Of a stretch of DNA of 64,000 nucleotides, positions 1 to 8,500 are shown piece by piece (position 1 is the first letter of the stretch; every line of letters starts with the position of its first letter). Below the pieces are notes generated by a model, which was given only the letters and a program-made list of their open reading frames with translations, did no database searches and was not told the DNA's origin. A program made the position numbers and the translations under genes. The stretch is from Thermoflexaceae bacterium. GTDB taxonomy: Bacteria; Chloroflexota; Dehalococcoidia; Tepidiformales; Tepidiformaceae. The stretch lies in contig JABTUD010000001.1 in assembly GCA_015075555.1 (NCBI GenBank), forward strand, positions 558,001-622,000, given 5' to 3'.

Positions 1-38
1 TCTAGAAGGGCGGGGCAACCGCCACTACCAAGAACCAG

Positions 39-61
39 AAGGCGGCCGTGGTGGCCGCCTT
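39..61 (+). terminator. Rho-independent terminator-like hairpin of the gene upstream of the window
   Basis: A perfect 9-bp stem (AAGGCGGCC, five-base loop, GGCCGCCTT) is followed by a weakly T-rich tail (CCGTGTTT). A TAG at positions 3-5 could be the stop of the preceding plus-strand gene. The hairpin would then separate that gene from thioredoxin reductase. Confidence 0.55.
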
Positions 62-106
62 CCGTGTTTGCCGGCGATTGATTGACCCCAATGGGGAGCT
101 GGTGCC

Positions 107-1042
107 ATGCAGGACCTGGATATCGCAATCGTAGGAGCGGGCGGAGCGGGACTGACCTCCGCCATCTACACCGGGCGGGCGCGGCGGCGGACCGCCGTCT
201 TCGAGCGCCTGATGACCGGTGGGCAGATTGCCACCACCGACATTGTCGAGAACTACCCGGGGTTCCCGCAGGGGGTGAACGGCTTCGACCTCGCGCAGCT
301 GATGCTGCAGCAGGCGGAGAAGTTTGGCGCCCAGGTTGTGTACGAGGGTGTGGAGTCGCTGGAACGCACGAGCGATGACCGGTTCGTCATTCATACAGCG
401 GTGGAGACCTACCGGGCGCGGGCAGTGATTGTCACCGCAGGGGCTGACTACGCGAAGCTGGGAGTCCCGGGCGAGGCTGAGCTCGTTGGCCGCGGGGTGA
501 GCTACTGCGGAACGTGCGATGGTGCGTTCTTCCAGGGGCAGGAGGTGGCGGTCATTGGGGGCGGCGATTCTGCCCTCGATGAGGGCCTCTTCGTGACGCG
601 CTTCGCGAGCAAGGTTCATGTCATCCATCGGCGCGACCAGTTGCGCGCCAGTGCCTTGCTGCGAGACCGCGCCTTTGCCAATCCGCGAATGGACTTCACC
701 TGGAACACCGTGGTGGAGCGCATCGACGGCAGCAGCCAGGTCGAGCGCATTCAGCTTCGCAACACCGTGACGGGCGAGGCGAGCAGCATGGCGATTTCGG
801 GCGTATTCGTCTTCATTGGGCAGGTTCCCAACAGCCACATCCTGAAGGGGCTCGTGGAACTGGATGGCGGGGGACACGCACTTGTTGACCAGGGCATGAG
901 AACGGCAATACCGGGGCTGTTCGTCGCTGGCGATGTGCGCACCGGGGCCGCCAGGCAGCTCGTGAGCGCCTGCGGCGACGGCGCCACGGCGGCGATTTCG
1001 GCGGAGCATTACCTGGCCGAGCGCTGGCCAGGCGGAGAGTAG
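107..1042 (+). CDS. trxB: Thioredoxin-disulfide reductase
   Basis: FAD/NADPH flavoenzyme that reduces thioredoxin in the cytoplasm. At 311 residues it has the usual length of the low-molecular-weight TrxB family. The FAD-binding GAGGAG lies near residues 10-15, the redox-active pair is C134-G-T-C137 (CATC in many relatives), the NADPH-binding GGGDSALDE lies at about 151-159, and the C-terminal FAD motif is FVAGDVR. The ATG at 107 follows a GGGGAG ribosome-binding site. It lies 35 bases upstream of the FmdB-like gene and may be co-transcribed with it. Thiol-redox enzymes near molybdenum-enzyme operons are unremarkable, so no specific partner is inferred. Confidence 0.95.
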   Translation: MQDLDIAIVGAGGAGLTSAIYTGRARRRTAVFERLMTGGQIATTDIVENYPGFPQGVNGFDLAQLMLQQAEKFGAQVVYEGVESLERTSDDRFVIHTAVETYRARAVIVTAGADYAKLGVPGEAELVGRGVSYCGTCDGAFFQGQEVAVIGGGDSALDEGLFVTRFASKVHVIHRRDQLRASALLRDRAFANPRMDFTWNTVVERIDGSSQVERIQLRNTVTGEASSMAISGVFVFIGQVPNSHILKGLVELDGGGHALVDQGMRTAIPGLFVAGDVRTGAARQLVSACGDGATAAISAEHYLAERWPGGE

Positions 1043-1077
1043 ACGCAGTTCAGCCAGCCTGTGCTATTCTTTTCCCG

Positions 1078-1380
1078 ATGCCGCTCTACGAGTTCATGTG
1101 CAAGGCCTGCGGAGCCCGTGACGAGACTTTCACGCGGACAATCACGGGTGAACCGCCTGCGCCGGAATGCCCGGCCGGCCAGGGTGAGCCCGGGCACGTG
1201 ATGCAGCGAGTGGTCAGCTCATTCGCGCGCCACCTGACCATGGCGGACCAGATTGCGGAGGCTGAAGCCAGGTTCGGGAAAGAGGTGGACGCGGCAATGG
1301 GCCATGAGCCAGACGTGGGGCGCTTCGCGAGGCGCTATGAGGAACTGGCCAGGGGCCTGCCCGGAGCGGACGGTTCCTGA
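1078..1380 (+). CDS. FmdB-family zinc-ribbon protein (incomplete ribbon)
   Basis: Short protein (100 residues) beginning MPLYEFMCKACG, the signature start of the FmdB/CxxC regulatory-type family, whose members are often encoded near formamidase or other metabolic genes and have no settled function. The first knuckle is C8-x2-C11. The second half of the ribbon has only one cysteine (C31); the usual fourth ligand is missing, although H40 could substitute. The C-terminal half is charged and helical. The 3' end overlaps the convergent membrane-protein gene by 46 bases. The family assignment is fairly secure; the function is unknown. Confidence 0.75.
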   Translation: MPLYEFMCKACGARDETFTRTITGEPPAPECPAGQGEPGHVMQRVVSSFARHLTMADQIAEAEARFGKEVDAAMGHEPDVGRFARRYEELARGLPGADGS

Positions 1381-2333
1381 GCCGCGCGTGCGGTTCCCCG
1401 CGCAGTGCGCGGAGCTTCGCGCGCGCCGATGCAGAGAGCGACCATTCCTGCCACCACAAGCCCGGTCTGGTACGTGCTGTGGAGCCCGATGCCGCCGGTG
1501 ATGAGCAGGACGAACCCGGCGAGAACGACCAGACGCCGCTGTCTCAGGAGCCCGAGAGCGGTCGCGAGCAGGGCAGCGGCGCCAACGGCATAGGCCACTG
1601 AAGGGAGCGTGCCCGCCAGGCCCTCGTTCCAGAGGAGCAGGATCTTCGTCGTCGAACCGTTGGCAAGAAGAGCGGCGAACATTACGAGGCCCGCGATCGC
1701 CGCAAGGCCAAGAGCGAGGCGGGACGGGCGCGCTGCCAATCCCAGGGGTGCCAGGGCCGCGAAGGCAAGCGCGAGCCATTCGGCCCCCCAGAGCATCCAG
1801 CGCGTTTCGTAGGAGCCGTATCCCTGGGAAGCGGCGTCCTGGAGCATGGTGCTGGTTCCCTGGAGCGCGAATGCGGTTGCGAAAGCTCCGAGGACGAGTG
1901 CGCCGGGGGCATCCATGCGGGCGGCCGCCGCGCTCGCAGCCATGATCACTGCCCCAACAGTGAGGACATCAACCAGGATGACGCTGGCTGCATCGGCACG
2001 TGCAACCGCCGCTGTAAGGGCGAACAGCACCACCGCCGCCGCAGCCACGCGCGCGTAGAGGTCGCCACGCCCCCACAGGCGCGCCACCGCGAATGGGAGC
2101 GACAGGATGAGGAGGACGGCGGACACGTAGTAGGCGTAGCGGCCCAGCGACGCCAGCGCCTCATACGGGTCGCGCAGTTCCGAGAGGGCGGGGATGTGGA
2201 CGGCCGTCCTTGTGAAGGTGCGCAGGATGAGGAGCTCGATGACGGAGGCAACCGCCAGCCCGGCGAGCACAAGCTCAAGACGGAGGGGGGCGGAAACCGC
2301 CCCAGGCCGGGTGGCCTGAGCCTCGCTGACCAT
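1335..2333 (-). CDS. Polytopic membrane protein, last gene of the nxr-type operon
   Basis: Hydrophobic protein of about 332 residues with roughly ten predicted transmembrane helices and an Ala/Pro/Arg-rich cytoplasmic tail. I do not recognise the family. An ATG at 2333 overlaps the stop of the haem-b subunit gene (TGATG), and a GTG lies one codon upstream. This tight coupling suggests translation with the molybdenum-enzyme complex. Its position suggests a membrane partner, for instance a quinone-interacting or anchoring protein, but I see no conserved haem-type histidine pairs to prove that. The few histidines include one in a GLHSTY segment near the penultimate helix. Function not assigned. 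Confidence 0.75.
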   Translation of the reverse strand: MVSEAQATRPGAVSAPLRLELVLAGLAVASVIELLILRTFTRTAVHIPALSELRDPYEALASLGRYAYYVSAVLLILSLPFAVARLWGRGDLYARVAAAAVVLFALTAAVARADAASVILVDVLTVGAVIMAASAAAARMDAPGALVLGAFATAFALQGTSTMLQDAASQGYGSYETRWMLWGAEWLALAFAALAPLGLAARPSRLALGLAAIAGLVMFAALLANGSTTKILLLWNEGLAGTLPSVAYAVGAAALLATALGLLRQRRLVVLAGFVLLITGGIGLHSTYQTGLVVAGMVALCIGAREAPRTARGTARAAQEPSAPGRPLASSS

Positions 2334-3307
2334 CACGCAGACCGCTTCCCTTCGCGGAGGCCATACAGGCCGAGGCCAATGCCGCCGCCGCCGATCACAA
2401 GGAGCGCGCCCGCAGCAAGCGCCAGCACCAGCCAGTCACTGCCTTCAGGCTCGGGGATCGCTGCTCCCGATACGTTCAGCGTCAGGAAGGAGGAGACGGA
2501 CTTGCGCCCGTTGCGGTCGCCTTCGCTCCCGTTCCAGACGGCGAAGGCGATATCGGTGCTGGTGCCAGCTGTGAACGCGGCGAGGTCTTCCGAGGCGCCG
2601 GTGAACGGCCGCGAAAAGACAACCGACCAGCGGCCGTTGCTGTAGGCGCCCTGTCCCTGCACGTCCTGCGTGGCGGCCGGGCTGAGGGTTCCGAAAGCCA
2701 CGGCAACGAGGTTCTGGACTGGCCCCTGCTTGGGGTTGGCGTATGGGTTGCCGGCGGCGCGGGCGGTATAGAAGAGGTCATCGGTGGACGGATAGGTGTC
2801 AACCACGCTGTTGGCGTAGAGCTCATTGGGGTTGCCGAGTGAATCGGCGCGCCACTGCCAGATGTTCACACCCATATCGGCCTGGCCCATGCAGACGGAC
2901 GGGACGGAGGTCGCGGACTTTGCGGGGAACTCAACCGCGGCAGCGTCAGCGAACTGCTCGACCTTGAGGGCCGAGCCGTCCTGGGTGGAGTCTTCCCACT
3001 CCAGGCGCACGTAGAGCGTGTTGTTGTAGTGGAGCGCCCGCGCCCAGACGACGGGAATGCTCCCGCCGCCGGCGGCGTAAGAACCGGCCTGCGCGGTGAG
3101 GGGCGCCTGGACGAACTGGGTACGGCTCCAGAGCTCGTGATTTGGGTCGAGGCCGGGGTCTTCGCTGGCCTGCCACGCGGTCAGGGTCAGCGTCTGCGAT
3201 GCTGCGGGATTGGCGTTGGCCAGCTGGAGCAGCCCCGCGCAGAGGAGGACTGCGACAAGTGCGCCGCCGGTGGTTGCCCACCGTGGGATCCTTCGCAAGA
3301 TCAGCAT
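2333..3307 (-). CDS. Haem-b-binding gamma subunit (NxrC / ethylbenzene dehydrogenase gamma type)
   Basis: 324-residue exported protein. The N-terminus is a Sec-type signal (MLILRRIPRW, then a hydrophobic stretch ending near NPAASQT). The central part, about 40-280, looks like the EbdC/DdhC/NxrC haem-binding fold (LYVRLEWEDST, later AFAVWNGSEGDRNGRKSVS). The C-terminus has one transmembrane helix followed by REGKRSA, which would anchor the complex to the outer face of the membrane. In this family the subunit passes electrons from the iron-sulfur subunit to a b-haem. The ATG at 3307 was chosen over an upstream in-frame ATG because it gives the signal peptide and follows GAGGTTAGG; the chaperone stop lies 4 bases upstream. 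Confidence 0.8.
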   Translation of the reverse strand: MLILRRIPRWATTGGALVAVLLCAGLLQLANANPAASQTLTLTAWQASEDPGLDPNHELWSRTQFVQAPLTAQAGSYAAGGGSIPVVWARALHYNNTLYVRLEWEDSTQDGSALKVEQFADAAAVEFPAKSATSVPSVCMGQADMGVNIWQWRADSLGNPNELYANSVVDTYPSTDDLFYTARAAGNPYANPKQGPVQNLVAVAFGTLSPAATQDVQGQGAYSNGRWSVVFSRPFTGASEDLAAFTAGTSTDIAFAVWNGSEGDRNGRKSVSSFLTLNVSGAAIPEPEGSDWLVLALAAGALLVIGGGGIGLGLYGLREGKRSA

Positions 3308-3311
3308 TTTC

Positions 3312-4076
3312 CTAACCTCGTTCCAAAGGGATGTCGTCGAAGTTGATGACCGGGCAGTCTGCCTCGGCTCCGCAACTACCGTCGTCGGGGCCCGGCCAGG
3401 CGAGAAGCGGCTCGTCGACCACCTGGGTGGGCTCAACTCCCAGGCGGCTGCATTCGTCGGCGAGCCAGCCCGCGAGCGCCCGCCCAACGGCGGCGTAGAA
3501 CGTCTGGTCGCCGGCATGGGCCTCAATGCGGCGGCCAAGAGAGGGTCCCCAGCACCCGAGATGTTCGCGAAGGAAGAGTGCTTGCGCCTCGCGCGCCATG
3601 GCGGACTTCTCTGGGCCCAGGTTCTCGATGGCGTAGGCCTCTTTGAGTGCCAGGAAACTCATGAACTCAAGCTCTGTCGTGATGTGGTCGGGCCGTTCGT
3701 GCTGGCGCCCGCCCACTTCGAGGCCCTGCGCACGATAGAAGCCGGCGACATCGGCCATGGCGTGCGCCTGCTGAAAGACGTCGCGGCAGTTGTAGGCGGT
3801 TTCGTAGTCGGGGCAATCGGCCGAAACGGTCATGGTGAAGACGGCCGAATGCTCTTCACGCATGGTATCGAGAGGGCGGTCCACCATGAGGAGCGCCTCG
3901 CGCAGTCCGGCGGGCACGCTGCTTTCGCCATCCATTCCCGAAAGAGCGGGGGCGATCCGATCTTTGAGGACCGCCTGGTGCTCGGGATTGGGGTAGGCAA
4001 TAGCGCGGCTCAGGAACGAATAGACAAGGCTGCGTGCCAGCGCAGACTGCCATTCGGGTGATTGCACAGCGGACAT
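3312..4076 (-). CDS. TorD/NarJ-family molybdoenzyme maturation chaperone
   Basis: Mostly helical protein of 254 residues related to the TorD/DmsD/NarJ family. Features seen include ARSLVYSFLSRAIAYP near the N-terminus and a central region with PDHITTELEFMSFLALKEAYA, the typical conserved core (E-L-E-F-M-x-F-L). Such proteins bind the catalytic apo-subunit, hold it for cofactor insertion and often proofread the Tat signal. It sits between the iron-sulfur and haem-b subunit genes. The ATG follows TTAGGAGGGCAGGG, a strong ribosome-binding site that overlaps the stop of the iron-sulfur subunit gene. Its client is inferred to be the 1151-residue catalytic subunit of this operon. Confidence 0.88.
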   Translation of the reverse strand: MSAVQSPEWQSALARSLVYSFLSRAIAYPNPEHQAVLKDRIAPALSGMDGESSVPAGLREALLMVDRPLDTMREEHSAVFTMTVSADCPDYETAYNCRDVFQQAHAMADVAGFYRAQGLEVGGRQHERPDHITTELEFMSFLALKEAYAIENLGPEKSAMAREAQALFLREHLGCWGPSLGRRIEAHAGDQTFYAAVGRALAGWLADECSRLGVEPTQVVDEPLLAWPGPDDGSCGAEADCPVINFDDIPLERG

Positions 4077-4086
4077 CCCTGCCCTC

Positions 4087-5319
4087 CTAAATCGAATTGA
4101 GCTGCCCGGGCCGTTCCGCTGTCGGCTCGTCGACTGTCACTCGCACGACTTCCTTGCCGTTGCTGTCGTACCCGATGATCGTGTCGTTGAAGATCTCCCG
4201 CTTCTGCCCGCCGACGGTGATCTCGGCGGTCTTTGGGCCGGGCTCGATCTTGTAGCTGAAGACGATGCGCTGGCTGGCGCGGAAGAGCTGCAGCACGGCC
4301 ACCGTCTCGCGCTCAGGGTGGGTGTAGGCAGCGATCGCGTCATCGACTCCGGGGCCGAACATCTGCCGCAGGTAGGGGCGAGGCACCCACCGCGGCGGGA
4401 TGTAGTAGACGTTGGGTTGAGTGCCGAACTGCGGGTAGAGGGGGAGGGCGACCTTTGCCACATGCACAAGGTAGTAGAGGGGATTCTGGCGGTCCTCGAT
4501 CCACTCTCCCCGGTCGTCGACGCGAACGAGCCCCTGCAGTCTGATCTTACCGACGCATGCGGCCATGCAGCGGGTCTCCATGGGGAGACCTTCGGTAAGT
4601 GGGTCACTACCTTCGATGCGAGGGTAGCAGGCGATGCACTTTTCCGAGGTGCGCGTCGATGGCCGGTACATGGACTTCTTGTAGGGGCAGGCCTCGACGC
4701 ACTTGCGGTAGCCCCGGCAGCGGTTCTGGTCGATGAGGACGATGCCATCTTCCTCGCGCTTGTAGATCGCATTGCGCGGGCAGGCGGCAAGGCACGCCGG
4801 GTAGCTGCAGTGGTTGCAGATTCTCTGCAGGTAGAAGAACCAGCCGCCATGTTCGGGGAGGGTAACGCCCGCTGCCGGGGCGGCCGTCGCCGTATCCTCG
4901 TGGATGTTGGGCGCCTTCCAGTCGGCTTCAGGCGGAATGTACCCGGTGACCATGTTGTTGACCTGGTCTGCCGTTTCGAAGATGGTCTTTCCTTCGAACA
5001 CGCCATACGGGGCGGCGCGCCCGCTGCGCCGGGCCGCATCCCAGACCTGCGCGCCCGGATTGGCCTTTTCCTGCAGGGCGAGGATGTTGACATCCCAGTG
5101 GTTGGGATAGCCGCCGTAGGGCTTGGTCTCGACGTTGTTCCACCACATGAGCTCCTGGCCGGGTGAGAACGTCCAGGTGGACTTGCAGGCCATGGAACAC
5201 GTCTGGCAGGCGATGCAGCGGTTGATATTGAACACGGCAGCAAACTGGCGCTTCGCCTTGCCGTTGGGGAAGCGGTAGTCCATCTCGCGCCCGAGCTGCC
5301 AGTTATAGACCTTGGCCAT
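4087..5319 (-). CDS. nxrB-like: Iron-sulfur electron-transfer subunit, NxrB/NarH type
   Basis: 410-residue subunit expected to carry four Fe-S clusters. Cysteine groups: C35-x2-C38-x2-C41-x3-C45; CNHCSYPACLAAC (C-x2-C-x4-C-x3-C); CRGYRKCVEAC, where a Tyr replaces one Cys, as in NarH/NxrB [3Fe-4S] sites; and CIACYPR with CMAACVGKIR. Several segments (the YNWQLGR start, WWNNVETKPYGGYP, PYGVFEGKTIFE, MFGPGVDDAI) match what I remember of Nitrospira-type NxrB more closely than of cytoplasmic NarH. There is no signal peptide, so it is expected to be exported with the Tat-bearing partner. The ATG overlaps the preceding stop (TGATG). Whether the complex oxidises nitrite or reduces nitrate cannot be read from the sequence. 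Confidence 0.88.
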   Translation of the reverse strand: MAKVYNWQLGREMDYRFPNGKAKRQFAAVFNINRCIACQTCSMACKSTWTFSPGQELMWWNNVETKPYGGYPNHWDVNILALQEKANPGAQVWDAARRSGRAAPYGVFEGKTIFETADQVNNMVTGYIPPEADWKAPNIHEDTATAAPAAGVTLPEHGGWFFYLQRICNHCSYPACLAACPRNAIYKREEDGIVLIDQNRCRGYRKCVEACPYKKSMYRPSTRTSEKCIACYPRIEGSDPLTEGLPMETRCMAACVGKIRLQGLVRVDDRGEWIEDRQNPLYYLVHVAKVALPLYPQFGTQPNVYYIPPRWVPRPYLRQMFGPGVDDAIAAYTHPERETVAVLQLFRASQRIVFSYKIEPGPKTAEITVGGQKREIFNDTIIGYDSNGKEVVRVTVDEPTAERPGQLNSI

Positions 5320-5591
5320 CAGGAAACCTCCCCGGCCGGCACGGTGCCGAACACGTCATCGATAATCTGCTGGATGAAATCCTCGCCCCGCTTCTGCAGG
5401 ATGCGATTGGTCCCTGCGAAGTAGGACGAGCGGAAGAGCTGCATCATGCGGCCAGGCGGCATTCCCATGAGGGCGTACTCCTCGACGAAGCAACGCGCCA
5501 TCATCTCATCCGTATCGACATCCGGGTCTGTCGGAAACTGCACCGCCACGAAGGCGTAAGGGTCATCGGCTTCGAGGTGTTTCTCTGCCAT
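5319..5591 (-). CDS. Conserved-looking 90-residue protein between the two NXR-type subunit genes, function unknown
   Basis: Small soluble acidic protein without a signal peptide or cysteine motif; its only cysteine is in ARCFVEEYALMG. Its centre is rich in methionine and aromatic residues (MGMPPGRMMQLFRSSYFAG). The ATG at 5589-5591 lies 2 bases after the stop of the catalytic subunit gene, and the stop overlaps the start of the iron-sulfur subunit gene (TGATG), so it is translated between the two. That position suggests an assembly factor or an accessory subunit of the complex. Small proteins encoded in NXR loci of anammox bacteria exist, including a tubule-forming one, but I cannot show homology. 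An in-frame upstream extension to 5690 lies inside the preceding gene and was rejected. Confidence 0.75.
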   Translation of the reverse strand: MAEKHLEADDPYAFVAVQFPTDPDVDTDEMMARCFVEEYALMGMPPGRMMQLFRSSYFAGTNRILQKRGEDFIQQIIDDVFGTVPAGEVS

Positions 5592-5593
5592 CG

Positions 5594-8500
5594 CTAGAGG
5601 CCTTTCACCTTCACTGCGCCACCGGCGAGGTAGGATTTCATGAAGTCGTCCTCGCCGCCCGGGCTCATGCCGGAAGCACCCGGCTTCCACTGGCCTTTCC
5701 CATCGAGGCCTCCGTCTTCGGCCTTGGTGATGCGGACAAGGGTCTCTTTGGGGGTGGTGTTGATGGCGTGGTTATCCTCGTCGAAGCCGAAGATGAAGCC
5801 CATGCCGCCAGCCTTCTTGTGGAAGAGCGAATCGGTCTGGTGCATGGGAGGAGCCCAACCCCTGGTGACGCTCTGCTGGCTCCCGTGGCGGAAGCTGGCC
5901 TGGTAGCCGGTATCGGCGGCAAGCGCCCGGCCGTCGGCACGCTCCTTCTGGGCCTTCACGGTGCGCGGCGACGACATGTAGTAGGCGTGCTTCAGCATCG
6001 TCACTCCACGGGGGAAGGCGGGATTGAAGTTGGCGCGCGCCATGAGCCGGGCCACATCCATGAACGAAGGGTCCTTGTCGGCGCCAACGTAGGGGCGGTC
6101 GGCCGGGTTGGCATCTATCCACACGTAATCGCCATCGGCGATGCCGAGCTCTTTCGCATCGTCGGGGTTCATGTGGATCTGGACATCACCGACGCCCGGG
6201 AGCCTGCGGTCTTCGCGATAGGGGTCGGCGAAGTTGTTGCTCCAGATCCAGTTCCAGTCGGTCACGGCCCACGATGAGTGCGTGCTGTGACGCGACTTGG
6301 GGGTGAGGAAGAAGAACTTATAGCCCTGTTCCCAGAGCGGGTTCTTCGTCTTCTTCACATCGGCCCAGGACATCTTCACGTTGCGCACGGCGCGGAGGTC
6401 CGGGTCGGCGGAGTCGTGAGGGATGCCGTAATCCACGGGGCGCACGTAGGGGCTTGTCGAAACAATCACGTTGGGCATGTATTGCGTGGCCTCAACGGCC
6501 TCGCGGTGCACAACAAGGTTCTCGCCGTACTCAATGGCTTCGGGGATGTCGCAATAGGCATCCATGCGTCCGGTCTCGGTATAGAAAGGCAGGCTATCTT
6601 CGATCTGCTCTTTGAATGGCACACGCGGGTAGGAGCGATACTGGAAGAGCGCTCCCCCGGGGACCCCATACTTGCCGGCCATAATGTCCTTGACGGTATA
6701 ACCCTTTGTTGTGAACGAAGCGGCAAGCACCCTGTCGAGATAGACTTCGGGCGTGCTTGCGAACTTGAAGTAGTCCGCAAAGCGGGTCTCGCCGGTGACT
6801 TTTGCCAGCGCTTCGGCGACACCACCCCAGACTGCGATATCGTCGCGGGTGTCGTTGATCTTGGGGATTCCGCCCTTCCAGACCTGAAGGAACGGGTTCG
6901 AGCAAGAACCGCCCATTTCGAGCGTCTCGGCCTCGAGCCAGGAGTTCACCGGGAGGCTCACGTCGGCGAATTCGGTGGAACCCGTCCATTCGATCTGCTG
7001 GTCGACGATGAGGTCGACCCTGGGATTGACGTTCTTGACCAGGTGGTAGTGCCACTTCGCCTGGTTGATGAGATTGGCGTTGTTGAACCAGAAGACCTTG
7101 GTTGGCGTGGGCATATGGGTCTTGCCGGTGAAGACCTTGCGGCCGGCCTTCGGGGTGTCGACGATGAGGGGCCGGTCACCGAAGCCCCAGTAGGCGGTCT
7201 CCTCGCCGTGAGCGTACTCATGGGTGGTCGCGGCCGTATACTTCGCCGCCGGGTCAAGCAGGGGCTTGAACGGGTCTTCGTTCATGTAGCCGCCCACGCC
7301 GGGCCCATGCCATGGGGCGGCGTGGAAAATCCCACCCTTATAGTTGCCGGCCCAGGTGCTGACGCCCGTCCCATACTTACCGATGTTGCCGGTCAACATG
7401 AGGATGAGGTAGCAGGCCCGGTTGTGGAGGGTGGCGTGGAAGTAGTGGTTGACGCCTTCGCCGATGTGGATGGCTGCCGGCTTTATCGTTCCGAAGTCGG
7501 TGATGAGCTGTTCAATGAGGTTTTTCGGAGCACCCGTCATTTCGGCCGCGGAGTCGAGGTCGTAGTCCTTCAGGTGCTCGCGATAGATGCTGAACACGGT
7601 GGCTACTTCCACCTCGGTGCCATTGACGAGCTTCACTCTTGCCCGGTAGTCGAGCGCCGGGTCGAGTTTCTTCGCGACCATTCGGGCACCCACGTCTTCG
7701 CGGTTGAGGGCCTTCATGCTGTTGGTCGCCGAATCGAATATGACCCGGTCGCCGTTCGCTTTTGCATGCGCAGCCGTCAGGCCGTGAATGGTGAAACTGG
7801 GCCCGGCCGGGTCGATGGACGAGGTGTAGTTGGGGAAGACCTCTTCAGCGCGCAGCCGCTTCAGGTTGTCGAGCCGTACAAGGAGAGGGAAGTCAGTGAA
7901 CTGCTTGACGAAGGGAACGTCGATGAGGTTGCGATCAATCAGGCCTTTGACGACCGCCAGCATTAGCGCGGTGTCGGAGAGGCCTGGTCGCACCGGGATC
8001 CAGTAATCGGACTTGCTGGCCGGGGGGTTGTATTCCGGGACGATGGTGACGAGCTTGCCGCCGCGCTCCATGATCTCGTGCATCCAGTGGCTATCGGCCA
8101 TCTTGTTCTCGACGAGATTCTTGCCAACCATCACCAGGAGCTTGCTGTGCCGGAGGTCGTTGAAGTCGGTCTCCGTGGTCTGCAGGCCATGGACAAACGG
8201 GAATCCGGGGGCCTGGTCGCCGCGCCAGGTGTACTCTGACCAGCCCCTCCCGCCGTGGGCATGGTCGGGGTCAACTCCGCGCACTTTGGCATCGAGCAGG
8301 GCGAGCATATTCGCAAATCGGAAGGGGCCGAACTTCCCCGCCACTCCGTGGGGCGGCAGGGAGGAACCGAGCTTCATGGTCCTGGTGCCCGCTTCTTCCC
8401 AGAACTCGAGCATCTCCGCGGGGTAGCCATCCTTTTCGATAAGGCGCTTCTTGCCTTCTTCGCCGCTGTAGGTCTTGGCGATCGCCACAAGTCCCCGGGC

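Noticed and set aside
6278-7966. 562-residue open frame on the plus strand
   Set aside because: Antisense shadow of the NXR-type catalytic subunit in GC-rich DNA; no protein-family signal and no start context.
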